This document shows, in pieces, positions 1 through 5,919 of a stretch of 6,770 bases of DNA (position 1 is the stretch's first letter; each line of letters opens with the position of its first letter). The notes beneath the pieces were generated by a model. That model had not been told where the DNA came from. It saw only the letters and a list, made by a program, of their open reading frames with translations, and searched no databases. Source of the DNA: Bacteroidota bacterium (GTDB taxonomy: Bacteria; Bacteroidota; Bacteroidia; AKYH767-A; CANKSK01); the NCBI GenBank assembly GCA_947485425.1, contig CANKSK010000058.1, positions 1 through 6,770 on the forward strand, written 5' to 3'. The position numbers were made by a program, and so were the translations under genes.

Positions 1-508
1 AATCAATGATGACCACACCGGGCTTTAACTTCAATAGCTGCTGAATGATTTGCTGGGTGGAGGATTCAGTATATATATAGCATTCGGGATTGCTGAATCC
101 TAGTCGGTGGGCGCGCATTTTAATTTGCCGCGAACTCTCCTCGCCAGAAACATACAAAACACGCTGCCCTTTCAATTTCAAGGCCAGTTGCAACAGCAAA
201 GTAGATTTCCCAATACCCGGTTCGCCACCCAGGAGAATAAGTGATCCGGGAACAATACCGCCGCCGAGAACCCTTTCAAGCTCTTTGTCAGGAATTAAAA
301 TGCGTTCCTCGGTTTCAAGCTCAATATCCTCCATGGATGAGGGTAGTTTTTTTTCGATGGAAAAGGATTCTGACTGATGGGGCGCGGACTTCTCAACAAC
401 CTCTTCCACAATGGTGTTCCATTCATTGCAGGCAGAACATTTACCCATCCATTTGGGAAATTGAGCACCACAATGCTGACAAAAAAAAGATGTTTTTATT
501 TTAACCAT
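1..508 (-). CDS. radA: DNA repair protein RadA (Sms), N-terminal part, cut by window edge
   Basis: RadA is a RecA-like ATPase that drives branch migration of recombination intermediates in the cytoplasm. The visible 169 codons begin with a four-cysteine zinc finger (Cys10, Cys13, Cys24, Cys27, in CQHCG and CSAC), followed by a linker of about 40 residues. The RecA-type core then starts with VLGGGIVPGSLILLGGEPG. Walker A is G95-EPGIG-K101-S102-T103, the conserved SGEES..QIK.RA.RL block lies at about 121-136, and the Walker B strand VVIID is reached at 165-169, where the window ends. The KNRFG motif and the C-terminal Lon-like domain lie outside. The ATG at 508 is chosen because the zinc finger begins ten residues later, as is normal for the family. 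It is the last gene of the leftward run, 68 bases after the lipoprotein gene, with no Shine-Dalgarno and no clear promoter or terminator between them. Family assignment is very secure. Confidence 0.96.
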   Translation of the reverse strand, partial: MVKIKTSFFCQHCGAQFPKWMGKCSACNEWNTIVEEVVEKSAPHQSESFSIEKKLPSSMEDIELETEERILIPDKELERVLGGGIVPGSLILLGGEPGIGKSTLLLQLALKLKGQRVLYVSGEESSRQIKMRAHRLGFSNPECYIYTESSTQQIIQQLLKLKPGVVIID

Positions 509-576
509 GAGAAATGAAAATCAAGATATAAAAAAAGGCTTCCAACACGAAAGCAAGACAGATGTGTGAACAAGAT

Positions 577-1002
577 TTATTTTGCTCTTGAAAATTCCCT
601 TTGCAGCAGACCTTTTCCGCCACCATTGCAGGGCTGATCATGAAGGATGATCAACACATCATTATCCATTTGAATGATTTGCCATTTGGCATTGTAACAA
701 AAAAAGGTGGTAAGATCTGTAGTGGTCAAGTAAGGCTCTGTCAGAGAAGTATTGACTTCATAATAGCCCGTATCGGCAATTGCAAATTCCTTGTTGGCAT
801 CTCGCTCATATCGATATAAAGAACCATCTTCAAACTTCCATCTTTCTTCGATTTGATTTTCAGCGATGCTTACCATATTCCAAGTACCTTGCAGGTCTTT
901 TTTGATGGAGGAAGAAGAACGTAAAACGGTTTGGTTTTGACAACCAGCGAATAACAGCACCCATAGAGTTGCAAAGATGCCGAACTTTAAATGAAATTTC
1001 AT
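577..1002 (-). CDS. Small lipocalin-like lipoprotein, function unknown
   Basis: This encodes a 141-residue exported protein that I cannot name precisely. Residues 1-20 form a signal peptide (MKFHLKFGIFATLWVLLFAG) ending in a lipobox, so Cys21 is the probable lipidated residue; the -3 position is Phe, slightly off consensus. The mature part has a LQGTW motif at 37-41, followed by alternating short polar/hydrophobic strands (RWKFEDGSLYRY, DTGYYEV, KWQIIQMDNDVLIIL). This resembles the small lipocalin-like/META-type beta-barrel lipoproteins common in Bacteroidota; that link is inferred from strand pattern and the GTW motif only. Two further cysteines (102 and 125) could form a disulfide. An in-frame ATG at 1020 would add six residues (MIIFVL), but it lies upstream of the promoter's -7 box, so the ATG at 1002 is preferred. 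It has its own promoter, so it may be expressed separately from rfaE2 upstream and radA downstream. Confidence 0.82.
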   Translation of the reverse strand: MKFHLKFGIFATLWVLLFAGCQNQTVLRSSSSIKKDLQGTWNMVSIAENQIEERWKFEDGSLYRYERDANKEFAIADTGYYEVNTSLTEPYLTTTDLTTFFCYNAKWQIIQMDNDVLIILHDQPCNGGGKGLLQREFSRAK

Positions 1003-1007
1003 AAGCA

Positions 1008-1038
1008 CAAATATAATCATTGTTAATCATTTTTCAAA
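1008..1038 (-). promoter_or_regulatory. Bacteroidota-type promoter for the lipoprotein gene
   Basis: On the minus strand a TTTG (-33 type, 1035-1038) is followed after exactly 19 bases by TATATTTG (1008-1015), a full match to the TAnnTTTG -7 element of the Bacteroidota housekeeping sigma factor. Only five bases (TGCTT) separate the -7 box from the ATG at 1002, so transcription would begin at or very near the start codon. The box match and spacing are seen directly; activity is inferred. Confidence 0.62.
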
Positions 1039-1045
1039 ATGATTA
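1014..1045. promoter_or_regulatory. Palindromic operator candidate (three TAATCAT copies)
   Basis: A perfect inverted repeat with 10-base arms, TAATCATTTT and AAAATGATTA, separated by TC, lies at 1024-1045 and covers the -33 box of the lipoprotein promoter. An additional direct copy of TAATCAT at 1014-1020 sits ten bases (one helical turn) from the copy at 1024-1030, next to the -7 box. The sequence GATAATCATT read on the minus strand (from 1047) resembles half of a Fur box, but the regulator is not identifiable. It is unlikely to be the rfaE2 terminator, because the stem is almost pure A/T and no U-run follows. Confidence 0.45.
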
Positions 1046-1052
1046 TCGCAGA

Positions 1053-1066
1053 ATTTAAATTTAAAT
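1053..1066. repeat. 14-bp A/T palindrome downstream of rfaE2
   Basis: ATTTAAATTTAAAT reads the same on both strands. It lies just upstream of the lipoprotein promoter and after the rfaE2 stop. It could act as an A/T-rich upstream promoter element, or it may be a chance product of local A/T richness. Confidence 0.35.
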
Positions 1067-1081
1067 GGCAGGTACAACTAG

Positions 1082-1594
1082 CTAATTTTCTGCACCAGGC
1101 TTCACCGAATCTTTGATTTTCTTTTCAATGAGAGATGTGGAATAGCCTGGCAAAAAGGATATGCTGGTCACCAATCCGCCTTTGGCCAAAACAATATCGC
1201 TGCCCACGATGTCGGCAGGATTCCAATCGCCACCTTTTACCAGCACATCGGGCTGAATCCATTCGATTAACGCATAGGGTGTTGGTGCATCAAAAACAAT
1301 GACCGCATCTACACATCCTAGGGCCGCCAAAACTTCCGTACGGGAAGACTCATCCGTAAGTGGTCTTTCAGGACCTTTCAACCGACTCACCGACTGATCG
1401 GAATTTACGCCAATAATTAGAATATCGCCCAAGCCAGCGGCTTCTGCCAAATAATTTACGTGGCCTTTGTGCAAGATATCAAAGCAACCGTTTGTAAACA
1501 CAATTTTTTTGGAAAGCATTTTCCATCCTGCCAATTTTTTTCGCAAACTATCGACCGTTTCTATTTTTGATTTCAATGCTTCAATGCGATTCAT
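1082..1594 (-). CDS. rfaE2: D-glycero-beta-D-manno-heptose 1-phosphate adenylyltransferase
   Basis: This enzyme joins heptose-1-phosphate to AMP from ATP, giving ADP-D-glycero-beta-D-manno-heptose, the precursor of ADP-L-glycero-D-manno-heptose for the LPS inner core. The 170-residue protein is a stand-alone version of the C-terminal domain of bifunctional HldE. A helical lead (1-29) precedes the Rossmann-like nucleotidyltransferase fold. IVFTNGCFDILHKGH carries the HxGH signature at His42-His45, followed by GVNSD (62-66), the RP..DE.SR segment (76-85), VKGGDW (119-124) and the family's C-terminal YSTSLI (151-156). The kinase half (RfaE1) is not in the window. The ATG at 1594 is preferred: homologs start shortly before the helical lead, and an ATG further up at 1633 would lie inside the preceding gene. 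It overlaps that gene by 14 bases, which suggests translational coupling. No Shine-Dalgarno is present, but an A-rich run precedes the start. Confidence 0.95.
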   Translation of the reverse strand: MNRIEALKSKIETVDSLRKKLAGWKMLSKKIVFTNGCFDILHKGHVNYLAEAAGLGDILIIGVNSDQSVSRLKGPERPLTDESSRTEVLAALGCVDAVIVFDAPTPYALIEWIQPDVLVKGGDWNPADIVGSDIVLAKGGLVTSISFLPGYSTSLIEKKIKDSVKPGAEN

Positions 1595-2603
1595 GTGATT
1601 TTTTTTTCTTGGAAATGAGAAAGAGCATAACAACAGATATACCGCCCATTAAAAGCACAAAGAGGGTTTGGGAGGTGTGCACAATGGTGGCATATGCAAG
1701 GCCATCAGCCTCATCGATACCAAAAAGCGTTAGTCCTTTGGATACCACCAGGTGATAGGCACCAATACCGCCCTGCACCGGTGCGGTCATCCCCAATCCA
1801 CCAATGGCAAGGGTAAACATGCCGGCTTTAAATCCCAACTGCTGGGTAGGGGCAAAAGAAAAGAAGCAGGCATAGGTAACAAAGTAATACATCACCCAAA
1901 TAAAGAACGTATGGGCAAGAAACAATCCTTTGTTTTCCATTTTCACGACGGATTTCAGACCCTTTAGGACGCCTTGCATGAGCGAGGACATTTTTGCAAA
2001 AAAGGGCGATTGATTTTTCTTTTTGAAGAGCACCACAATGAAGGTGACAAGCGCCAAGACAATCAAAATGATAGAAGCGATAAACAAGGAGGAATTGAAT
2101 AAAAAGGCGGCTTTTCCATAAAAAGGCTTCACGAGATTTTCAGAGATAAAACCACCTAGGGTATCAAATTCGATGCTTGCAGCCAAAAGAATGGATGAAA
2201 GCAGCAAAATTAAATCAAGGCCTCTTTCCACAATGACCGTACCTATCAAGACATTAAAAGGAATTTTTTCAGACTGGCTTAAGGCGCTGCAACGAGAAAT
2301 CTCACCAATGCGAGGAATAGCCAGGTTGGCAAGATATCCACCCATCAAAGCATATAAAGAACTGCTGAGCTTGGGCTGATAGCCAAGGGGCTGAATTAAC
2401 ATATTCCACCTGTACGCCCTGCTGACATAAGCCAAAAACGAACAAAATACGGACAAAAGCACCCATTCATATTTGGCCCCACGAATCTTTTCCCACATCT
2501 CCCCAATATTCTTTCCGCGGAAAGCCAGCATGAGCAGAGCCATACCCACAGCAAACAAAAACAGATATTTAAGAAATGATCCTATTTTGGAATTCAAACG
2601 CAT
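1581..2603 (-). CDS. LPG-synthase-TM / UPF0104 family flippase-like membrane protein
   Basis: This 340-residue inner-membrane protein has about eight hydrophobic segments (roughly 10-28, 46-62, 83-97, 117-142, 168-193, 228-250, 258-285 and 303-330). The order of motifs fits the lysylphosphatidylglycerol synthase transmembrane family: RAYRW (62-66), GGYLANLAIPRIGEISR (88-104), ERGLDL (126-131) and a glycine-rich GGLGMTAPVQGGIGAYH loop (268-284). The soluble aminoacyl-transferase domain of true MprF is absent, so this is not an MprF. Members of this half-length family are generally thought to move lipids or lipid-linked intermediates; the substrate here is unknown. The C-terminus is basic (KKKK). 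It lies between panC (107 bases upstream) and rfaE2, whose start overlaps its end. A link to envelope lipid or LPS supply is an inference from this context. The ATG at 2603 directly precedes the first membrane helix. Confidence 0.88.
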   Translation of the reverse strand: MRLNSKIGSFLKYLFLFAVGMALLMLAFRGKNIGEMWEKIRGAKYEWVLLSVFCSFLAYVSRAYRWNMLIQPLGYQPKLSSSLYALMGGYLANLAIPRIGEISRCSALSQSEKIPFNVLIGTVIVERGLDLILLLSSILLAASIEFDTLGGFISENLVKPFYGKAAFLFNSSLFIASIILIVLALVTFIVVLFKKKNQSPFFAKMSSLMQGVLKGLKSVVKMENKGLFLAHTFFIWVMYYFVTYACFFSFAPTQQLGFKAGMFTLAIGGLGMTAPVQGGIGAYHLVVSKGLTLFGIDEADGLAYATIVHTSQTLFVLLMGGISVVMLFLISKKKKSHESH

Positions 2604-2710
2604 ACCGATATATACTATTTTTATGTTCTATTCAACAACAAACCAATCACCTTTTGCCAAGCCTAAAATACAAAAAACTGTTGATTGGGTGGGTAAATGT
2701 ACATTTTAAA
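2604..2710. other. panC-flippase intergenic gap with a short palindrome
   Basis: This 107-base gap follows the panC stop. It holds a 12-bp palindrome, AAATGTACATTT (2695-2706), just beyond panC, and a loose inverted repeat (CCAATCA at 2643-2649 with TGATTGG at 2682-2688). Neither makes a convincing intrinsic terminator, and I find no good -33/-7 promoter pair for the flippase-like gene. The two genes are probably co-transcribed. The gap is too short to hold panD. Confidence 0.4.
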
Positions 2711-3559
2711 TTATAATCTCATATTATCAATCAAGCGGATTTTACCAATATAGGCCGCCAAGCAGGCACGTATCGGAACATCTGCGGGCCTTACCTCCAC
2801 ATTTTGCAAGGTATTTTCATCTACAATATCCAGATATTCCAATTTCAGACCTGAAATCGAATTTAATTCTTCGGTCGTCTGCTGCAGAATGGCGGACATT
2901 TGATCAGGAGATTCAGAGACGCGTTTTTGAAGATGCAAAAGTACCCGGGGGATATGCAGGGCCAAATCTTTCTCTTCGTCAGTCAGCCGGACATTTCTGG
3001 AACTCATGGCAAGTCCTGATTTTTCTCGTACGGTAGGAAAAGGTATTACCTCAATATCTAGGGAGAGATGCTCGAGCATTTTTTGAATAACGCGCAATTG
3101 TTGGAAATCTTTCTCGCCAAAATAAGCTTTATTGGGCAGAATAATTTCAAAAAGCCTTTTCACCACTGTCATTACGCCGGCAAAATGACCGGGGCGATGA
3201 CGCCCTTCCATTACTTGCAGCATCATGCCCAAATCAGGAGCAAACAAGATTGGGGGATAAACAGGATACATTTCTTTAACAGAAGGCAGGAAAAGGAGAT
3301 TGCAGCCTACCTGCTCAAGCTTGGCGATATCTGCATCTAGGGTACGTGGGTACTTTTCAAGATCTAAAGGATTATCAAATTGGGTGGGGTTGACAAAGAT
3401 GCTGCAAACGGTCAGGTCATTGTCCTGCATGCTTTTCTTTACCAAGTTTAGGTGCCCCTGGTGCAAAGCCCCCATTGTGGGCACAAATCCCAAAGTTTGC
3501 CCCACAGACCTTTCATCCATAAAGGCGCGGAAATCTTGAACGGTCTCGAATATAATCAC
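2711..3559 (-). CDS. panC: Pantothenate synthetase (pantoate--beta-alanine ligase)
   Basis: PanC condenses pantoate and beta-alanine with ATP to make pantothenate, the coenzyme A precursor, in the cytoplasm. The 282-residue length is normal. Diagnostic blocks appear in order: VPTMGALHQGH (26-36, HxGH at His33-His36), IFVNPTQF (54-61), MEGRHRPGHFAGV (117-129), YFGEKDFQQL (146-155) and SGLAMSSRN (181-189, the KMSKS-like loop). The start codon is GTG at 3559. The upstream frame closes with TAA four codons earlier and contains no ATG, and the N-terminal MIIFETVQDFR agrees with the family, so the downstream Met14 is too late. It is the first gene of the leftward run and diverges from the GT5 gene. 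Its usual partner panD (aspartate decarboxylase) is not in the window. Confidence 0.96.
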   Translation of the reverse strand: MIIFETVQDFRAFMDERSVGQTLGFVPTMGALHQGHLNLVKKSMQDNDLTVCSIFVNPTQFDNPLDLEKYPRTLDADIAKLEQVGCNLLFLPSVKEMYPVYPPILFAPDLGMMLQVMEGRHRPGHFAGVMTVVKRLFEIILPNKAYFGEKDFQQLRVIQKMLEHLSLDIEVIPFPTVREKSGLAMSSRNVRLTDEEKDLALHIPRVLLHLQKRVSESPDQMSAILQQTTEELNSISGLKLEYLDIVDENTLQNVEVRPADVPIRACLAAYIGKIRLIDNMRL

Positions 3560-3585
3560 AATAATAAATTATGGGCACAATAATA
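3557..3585 (-). repeat. 10-bp direct repeat spanning the panC start
   Basis: CACAATAATA occurs at 3557-3566 and again at 3576-3585 on the plus strand, with a period of 19 bases. Read on the panC strand it is TATTATTGTG, and the last three bases of the start-proximal copy are the GTG start codon. The distal copy overlaps the weak -7 candidate of panC. Confidence 0.55.
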
Positions 3586-3606
3586 GTAAAAACGACAATA
3601 AATCAA
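3578..3606 (-). promoter_or_regulatory. Weak promoter candidate for panC
   Basis: On the minus strand TTG (3604-3606) is followed after 18 bases by TATTATTG (3578-3585), which has one mismatch to TAnnTTTG. The leader would be about 10-15 bases. Both the mismatch and the slightly short spacing make this tentative, but it is the best pair I see upstream of panC. Confidence 0.3.
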
Positions 3607-3657
3607 GAGGAAAACGATTCTTTTTTGAGAGGCAAGAGATGGAGCATGGAAGAATCT

Positions 3658-3730
3658 TTCAAAAAAAAGATACAAATTACTGAAAAACAATGATTTATTT
3701 TTTTTTCGTTTGTGAATAAGTTTTTTTGAA
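3658..3730. repeat. A/T-tract inverted repeat in the divergent control region
   Basis: TTCAAAAAAA (3658-3667) and its exact reverse complement TTTTTTTGAA (3721-3730) lie 63 bases apart start to start, about six helical turns. A nine-base T-tract (3698-3706) sits between them. Such tracts bend DNA, and they lie between the panC start and the GT5 gene promoter. Low complexity makes chance plausible. Confidence 0.35.
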
Positions 3731-3746
3731 CATCCTTGCATATCTA

Positions 3747-3777
3747 TTGAAAAATGATATTTTTTTCCGTATCTTTG
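3747..3777 (+). promoter_or_regulatory. Bacteroidota-type promoter for the GT5-DUF4270-glmS run
   Basis: TTG (3747-3749) is followed after 20 bases by TATCTTTG (3770-3777), a full match to the TAnnTTTG -7 box. A seven-T tract (3760-3766) lies in the spacer. The predicted start, about five to eight bases downstream, leaves a leader of roughly 20 bases before the ATG at 3804. It also argues against the upstream in-frame ATG at 3726, which lies before the promoter. Confidence 0.65.
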
Positions 3778-3803
3778 CGGTTATAACGAAAACTACTACA
3801 TAT

Positions 3804-4631
3804 ATGAGAAAAGCCCGCATTTTATTTATTTGCCAGGAAATTGCCCCTTATTTAGAAGTTACCGCGACCTCTCAGATATCAAGATACCTTCCACAGGGAA
3901 TACAGGAAAGGGGTCGTGAAATACGCACTTTTATGCCGCGTTTTGGGAATATAAATGAAAGAAGAAATCAGCTTCATGAGGTTATTAGGCTGTCAGGAAT
4001 GAATCTGATTATTGATGAAACCGATCACCCTTTGATTATCAAGGTTGCATCCATTCAATCTGCAAGGATGCAGGTATATTTTATCGACAATGAAGAATTC
4101 TTTCAAAGAAAGCATGTTTTTGAAGATGCCAAGAAAAAACAATTTAAAGATAATGACGAAAGAGCGATTTTCTTTTGCCGAGGCGTTTTGGAAACCGTAA
4201 AAAAACTGGGATGGTCACCTGATTTAATTCATTGCCATGGTTGGATGACTAGTTTTATTCCACTTTTCATAAAATCCAGCTATAAAGATGATCCGGTTTT
4301 CAAAAACTCCAAAGTCGTCTATTCTTTGTATAATGATGGATTTGCTGAACCTTTTGGTGCAGATTTTCACAAAAAAATTAAAATGGATGGTATTGGCAAA
4401 GAAGATTTGAACCTATATAAAACGCCAGATTATGCAAATATCAGCATTGCTGCCATCAACAAAGCAGATGCGGTAATCAGAGGCAGTGAAAAACTAGATG
4501 AAAAAATAGATGCTCACCTAAAAAATATAGAGAAACCCTTATTAGCCTATCAGTCTCCGGATGATTATATTGATGCCTATTCCGATTTTTATAATGAATT
4601 ATTGGTTGAAGACTCGGTATTGGTAGATTAA
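3804..4631 (+). CDS. Stand-alone GT5 (glycogen/starch synthase catalytic) domain protein
   Basis: This 275-residue cytoplasmic protein matches only the N-terminal half of glycogen synthase. ILFICQEIAPYLEV (6-19) matches the first strand, YLPQGIQERGREIRTFMPRFGNI (28-50) matches the ALPKAL..RGH.VR..LPRYG block, and PDLIHCHGWMTSFIPLFIK (139-157) matches the HCHDWQT block. The KTGGL signature that binds ADP-glucose is not conserved: VTATSQ stands there (19-24). TIHN is replaced by SLYN. The whole C-terminal nucleotide-sugar-binding domain (about 200 residues) is absent, with no frameshift remnant downstream, because the next gene begins at once. Databases usually call such proteins glycogen synthase, but glycogen synthesis looks unlikely; a scaffold or regulatory role, or an unknown transferase activity, is possible. 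The ATG at 3804 follows the promoter by about 25 bases. The TAA (4629-4631) abuts or overlaps the DUF4270 reading frame. Confidence 0.85.
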   Translation: MRKARILFICQEIAPYLEVTATSQISRYLPQGIQERGREIRTFMPRFGNINERRNQLHEVIRLSGMNLIIDETDHPLIIKVASIQSARMQVYFIDNEEFFQRKHVFEDAKKKQFKDNDERAIFFCRGVLETVKKLGWSPDLIHCHGWMTSFIPLFIKSSYKDDPVFKNSKVVYSLYNDGFAEPFGADFHKKIKMDGIGKEDLNLYKTPDYANISIAAINKADAVIRGSEKLDEKIDAHLKNIEKPLLAYQSPDDYIDAYSDFYNELLVEDSVLVD

Positions 4632-4664
4632 TGACAATCATGCGGCTTATGACTCCTTACGTGT

Positions 4665-4696
4665 ATTCCGCATATATGAAAACGTATATGCGGAAT
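4665..4696 (+). promoter_or_regulatory. Perfect 12-bp hairpin over the DUF4270 start codons
   Basis: ATTCCGCATATA (4665-4676) pairs perfectly with TATATGCGGAAT (4685-4696). Inside, a U-G and a G-C pair can close an AAAA loop, making a stem of up to 14 pairs. The ATG at 4676 lies at the top of the left arm and the ATG at 4688 lies in the right arm, so both plausible starts of the lipoprotein gene are within the structure. CTCTTTTTATT follows directly (4697 onward), so the same element could act as an attenuator or partial terminator. The structure is seen directly; its role is inferred. Confidence 0.6.
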
Positions 4697-5908
4697 CTCT
4701 TTTTATTATCTCTTGCTGTCTTGCTCGTTCTAAACACCGGTTGCAATAAACGTGACGACCTTGGTGTAGATGTTTTACCACCGGACAACAAGACTTCACT
4801 GATCAGCGATTCTCTTGAATTAATTTCCTATACGGTAAAGGAAGACGACGGGCGTTCGGATGAAATTCCTGCTGTATTGGTGGGAACCTTTAATGATCCC
4901 TTGATGGGCAAGGTATCGGCAGAATTAAACGCGCAGTTCGTACTCCCTACCTTAAACTTTACATACCAGGGCAATAGCCCCGTTGCTGATTATGCGGAAT
5001 TGACGCTAAATTTGAAGGGCTTTTATGGAAACGTAAATGCGCAGCCCCAAAAAATCAATGTATATCAATTAACCGAAAATATCTACAGAGACAGTATTTA
5101 TTATTCAGGGCGCAAAATAGCGCACGGTTCTACCCTTATAGGCTCAGCAAACTTTAATCCGCCAAGCTATACCAATGATTCAACGGTATTGAAGATAACC
5201 CTTGACAAAAGTTTTGCGGATTTTTTATTGGCCCTTGACAGCACAAAAACCATCAATTCTACCGAATTTGTAAAGGCATTTAAGGGACTTTGTATTGCTT
5301 CTGATACCAGCCTTTCTGATACGGGGGCTATTTTCAGGTTTGATATTACATCCATATACAGCAAACTGCGCTTGTATTATCATGATGCCAATAGCAGCTA
5401 TGTGCAGGATATGTTTGCCAATTCAGATGCGGCATGGTTCAATCATTTCAGTCATACTTTCAGCAACTATGCCCAGCAACAAATCGCTGACACCTCAAAT
5501 GGTAAAAATGCCATTTTGTTGCAAGGCATGTATGGACTAAAAAGCGTTATTAAAATACAAAATATCGATAGATTGAAAGCGATGATGCCTATGGCCATTA
5601 ACAAAGCTGAGCTTTCAATAAAGACGAATAGCACGAGTGCTTATGCGATTCCACAAAATTTGCTATTGCGTCGCCTTGACGCGAATAGCTTGAGTGCTGT
5701 TGAATATCGTGCCACCCAAAAAGAGTTTGTAGCCAATTTGCCTTTCTATATACAAAGAATGCTTGAAGGAAAAATCATCGACAAGGGATTTGAATTGTTT
5801 ATCAATCCCATTGAAAGTGCATCCTCACCCACCTCTGTTGTTTTAGGTGGAGGCAAAAATGCTTTGGGTTACAAGATGAAAATAAAGATTATTTATACAA
5901 AAATTTAA
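4676..5908 (+). CDS. DUF4270 family lipoprotein
   Basis: This is a secreted lipoprotein of about 410 residues, function unknown. From the chosen start, residues 1-22 are a signal peptide (MKTYMRNLFLLSLAVLLVLNTG) and Cys23 is the probable lipidated residue; the -3 Asn is off consensus. The following DDLGVDVLPPDN and the region with TFNDPLMGKVSAELNAQF, YAELTLNL and INVYQLTENI match my recollection of the DUF4270 family, found only in Bacteroidota and often beside a GT5-domain gene and glmS. The rest is rich in beta-strand-like stretches and polar Ser/Thr/Asn, as in surface proteins, and ends with YKMKIKIIYTKI. Starts at 4631, 4640, 4649, 4676 and 4688 are all in frame. The earliest would give a 38-residue leader, long for a lipoprotein, so 4676 or 4688 is preferred. 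The gap from the preceding stop is 44 bases, and glmS follows after 11. Confidence 0.8.
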   Translation: MKTYMRNLFLLSLAVLLVLNTGCNKRDDLGVDVLPPDNKTSLISDSLELISYTVKEDDGRSDEIPAVLVGTFNDPLMGKVSAELNAQFVLPTLNFTYQGNSPVADYAELTLNLKGFYGNVNAQPQKINVYQLTENIYRDSIYYSGRKIAHGSTLIGSANFNPPSYTNDSTVLKITLDKSFADFLLALDSTKTINSTEFVKAFKGLCIASDTSLSDTGAIFRFDITSIYSKLRLYYHDANSSYVQDMFANSDAAWFNHFSHTFSNYAQQQIADTSNGKNAILLQGMYGLKSVIKIQNIDRLKAMMPMAINKAELSIKTNSTSAYAIPQNLLLRRLDANSLSAVEYRATQKEFVANLPFYIQRMLEGKIIDKGFELFINPIESASSPTSVVLGGGKNALGYKMKIKIIYTKI

Positions 5909-5919
5909 TTTGACAAATC

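Noticed and set aside
90..504. Overlapping plus-strand open frames opposite radA
   Set aside because: Both are antisense to the conserved zinc finger and Walker A region of radA and encode Ser/Pro-rich or basic sequence with no recognisable feature.
509..576. A promoter or terminator between the lipoprotein gene and radA
   Set aside because: Only a gapped TATATCTTG without a well-spaced -33 box and a weak five-base stem overlapping the lipoprotein stop codon are present; neither is convincing.
1024..1045. The TAATCATTTT palindrome as the rfaE2 transcription terminator
   Set aside because: The stem is almost entirely A/T, the loop is only two to four bases, and no U-run follows on the minus strand; an operator fits better because it covers a promoter box.
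3068..3340. Open reading frame of about 90 codons on the plus strand, opposite panC
   Set aside because: It lies wholly antisense to a well-conserved panC, shows no motif, signal peptide or promoter, and its composition reads as a reverse-strand shadow.
3556..3741. Small minus-strand open frame of 61 codons in the panC-GT5 gap
   Set aside because: It is made mainly of A/T tracts and Lys/Phe/Leu codons, and it covers the promoter regions of both neighbours; no start signal supports it.
5905..5912. TTAATTTG as a -7 box for a separate glmS promoter
   Set aside because: It has a mismatch at a key position, no TTG lies 19-20 bases upstream, and it is squeezed between the DUF4270 stop and the glmS start.
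5909..5919. A glmS ribozyme or riboswitch upstream of glmS
   Set aside because: Only 11 bases separate the genes, the ribozyme is known from Gram-positive bacteria, and no matching structure is visible.
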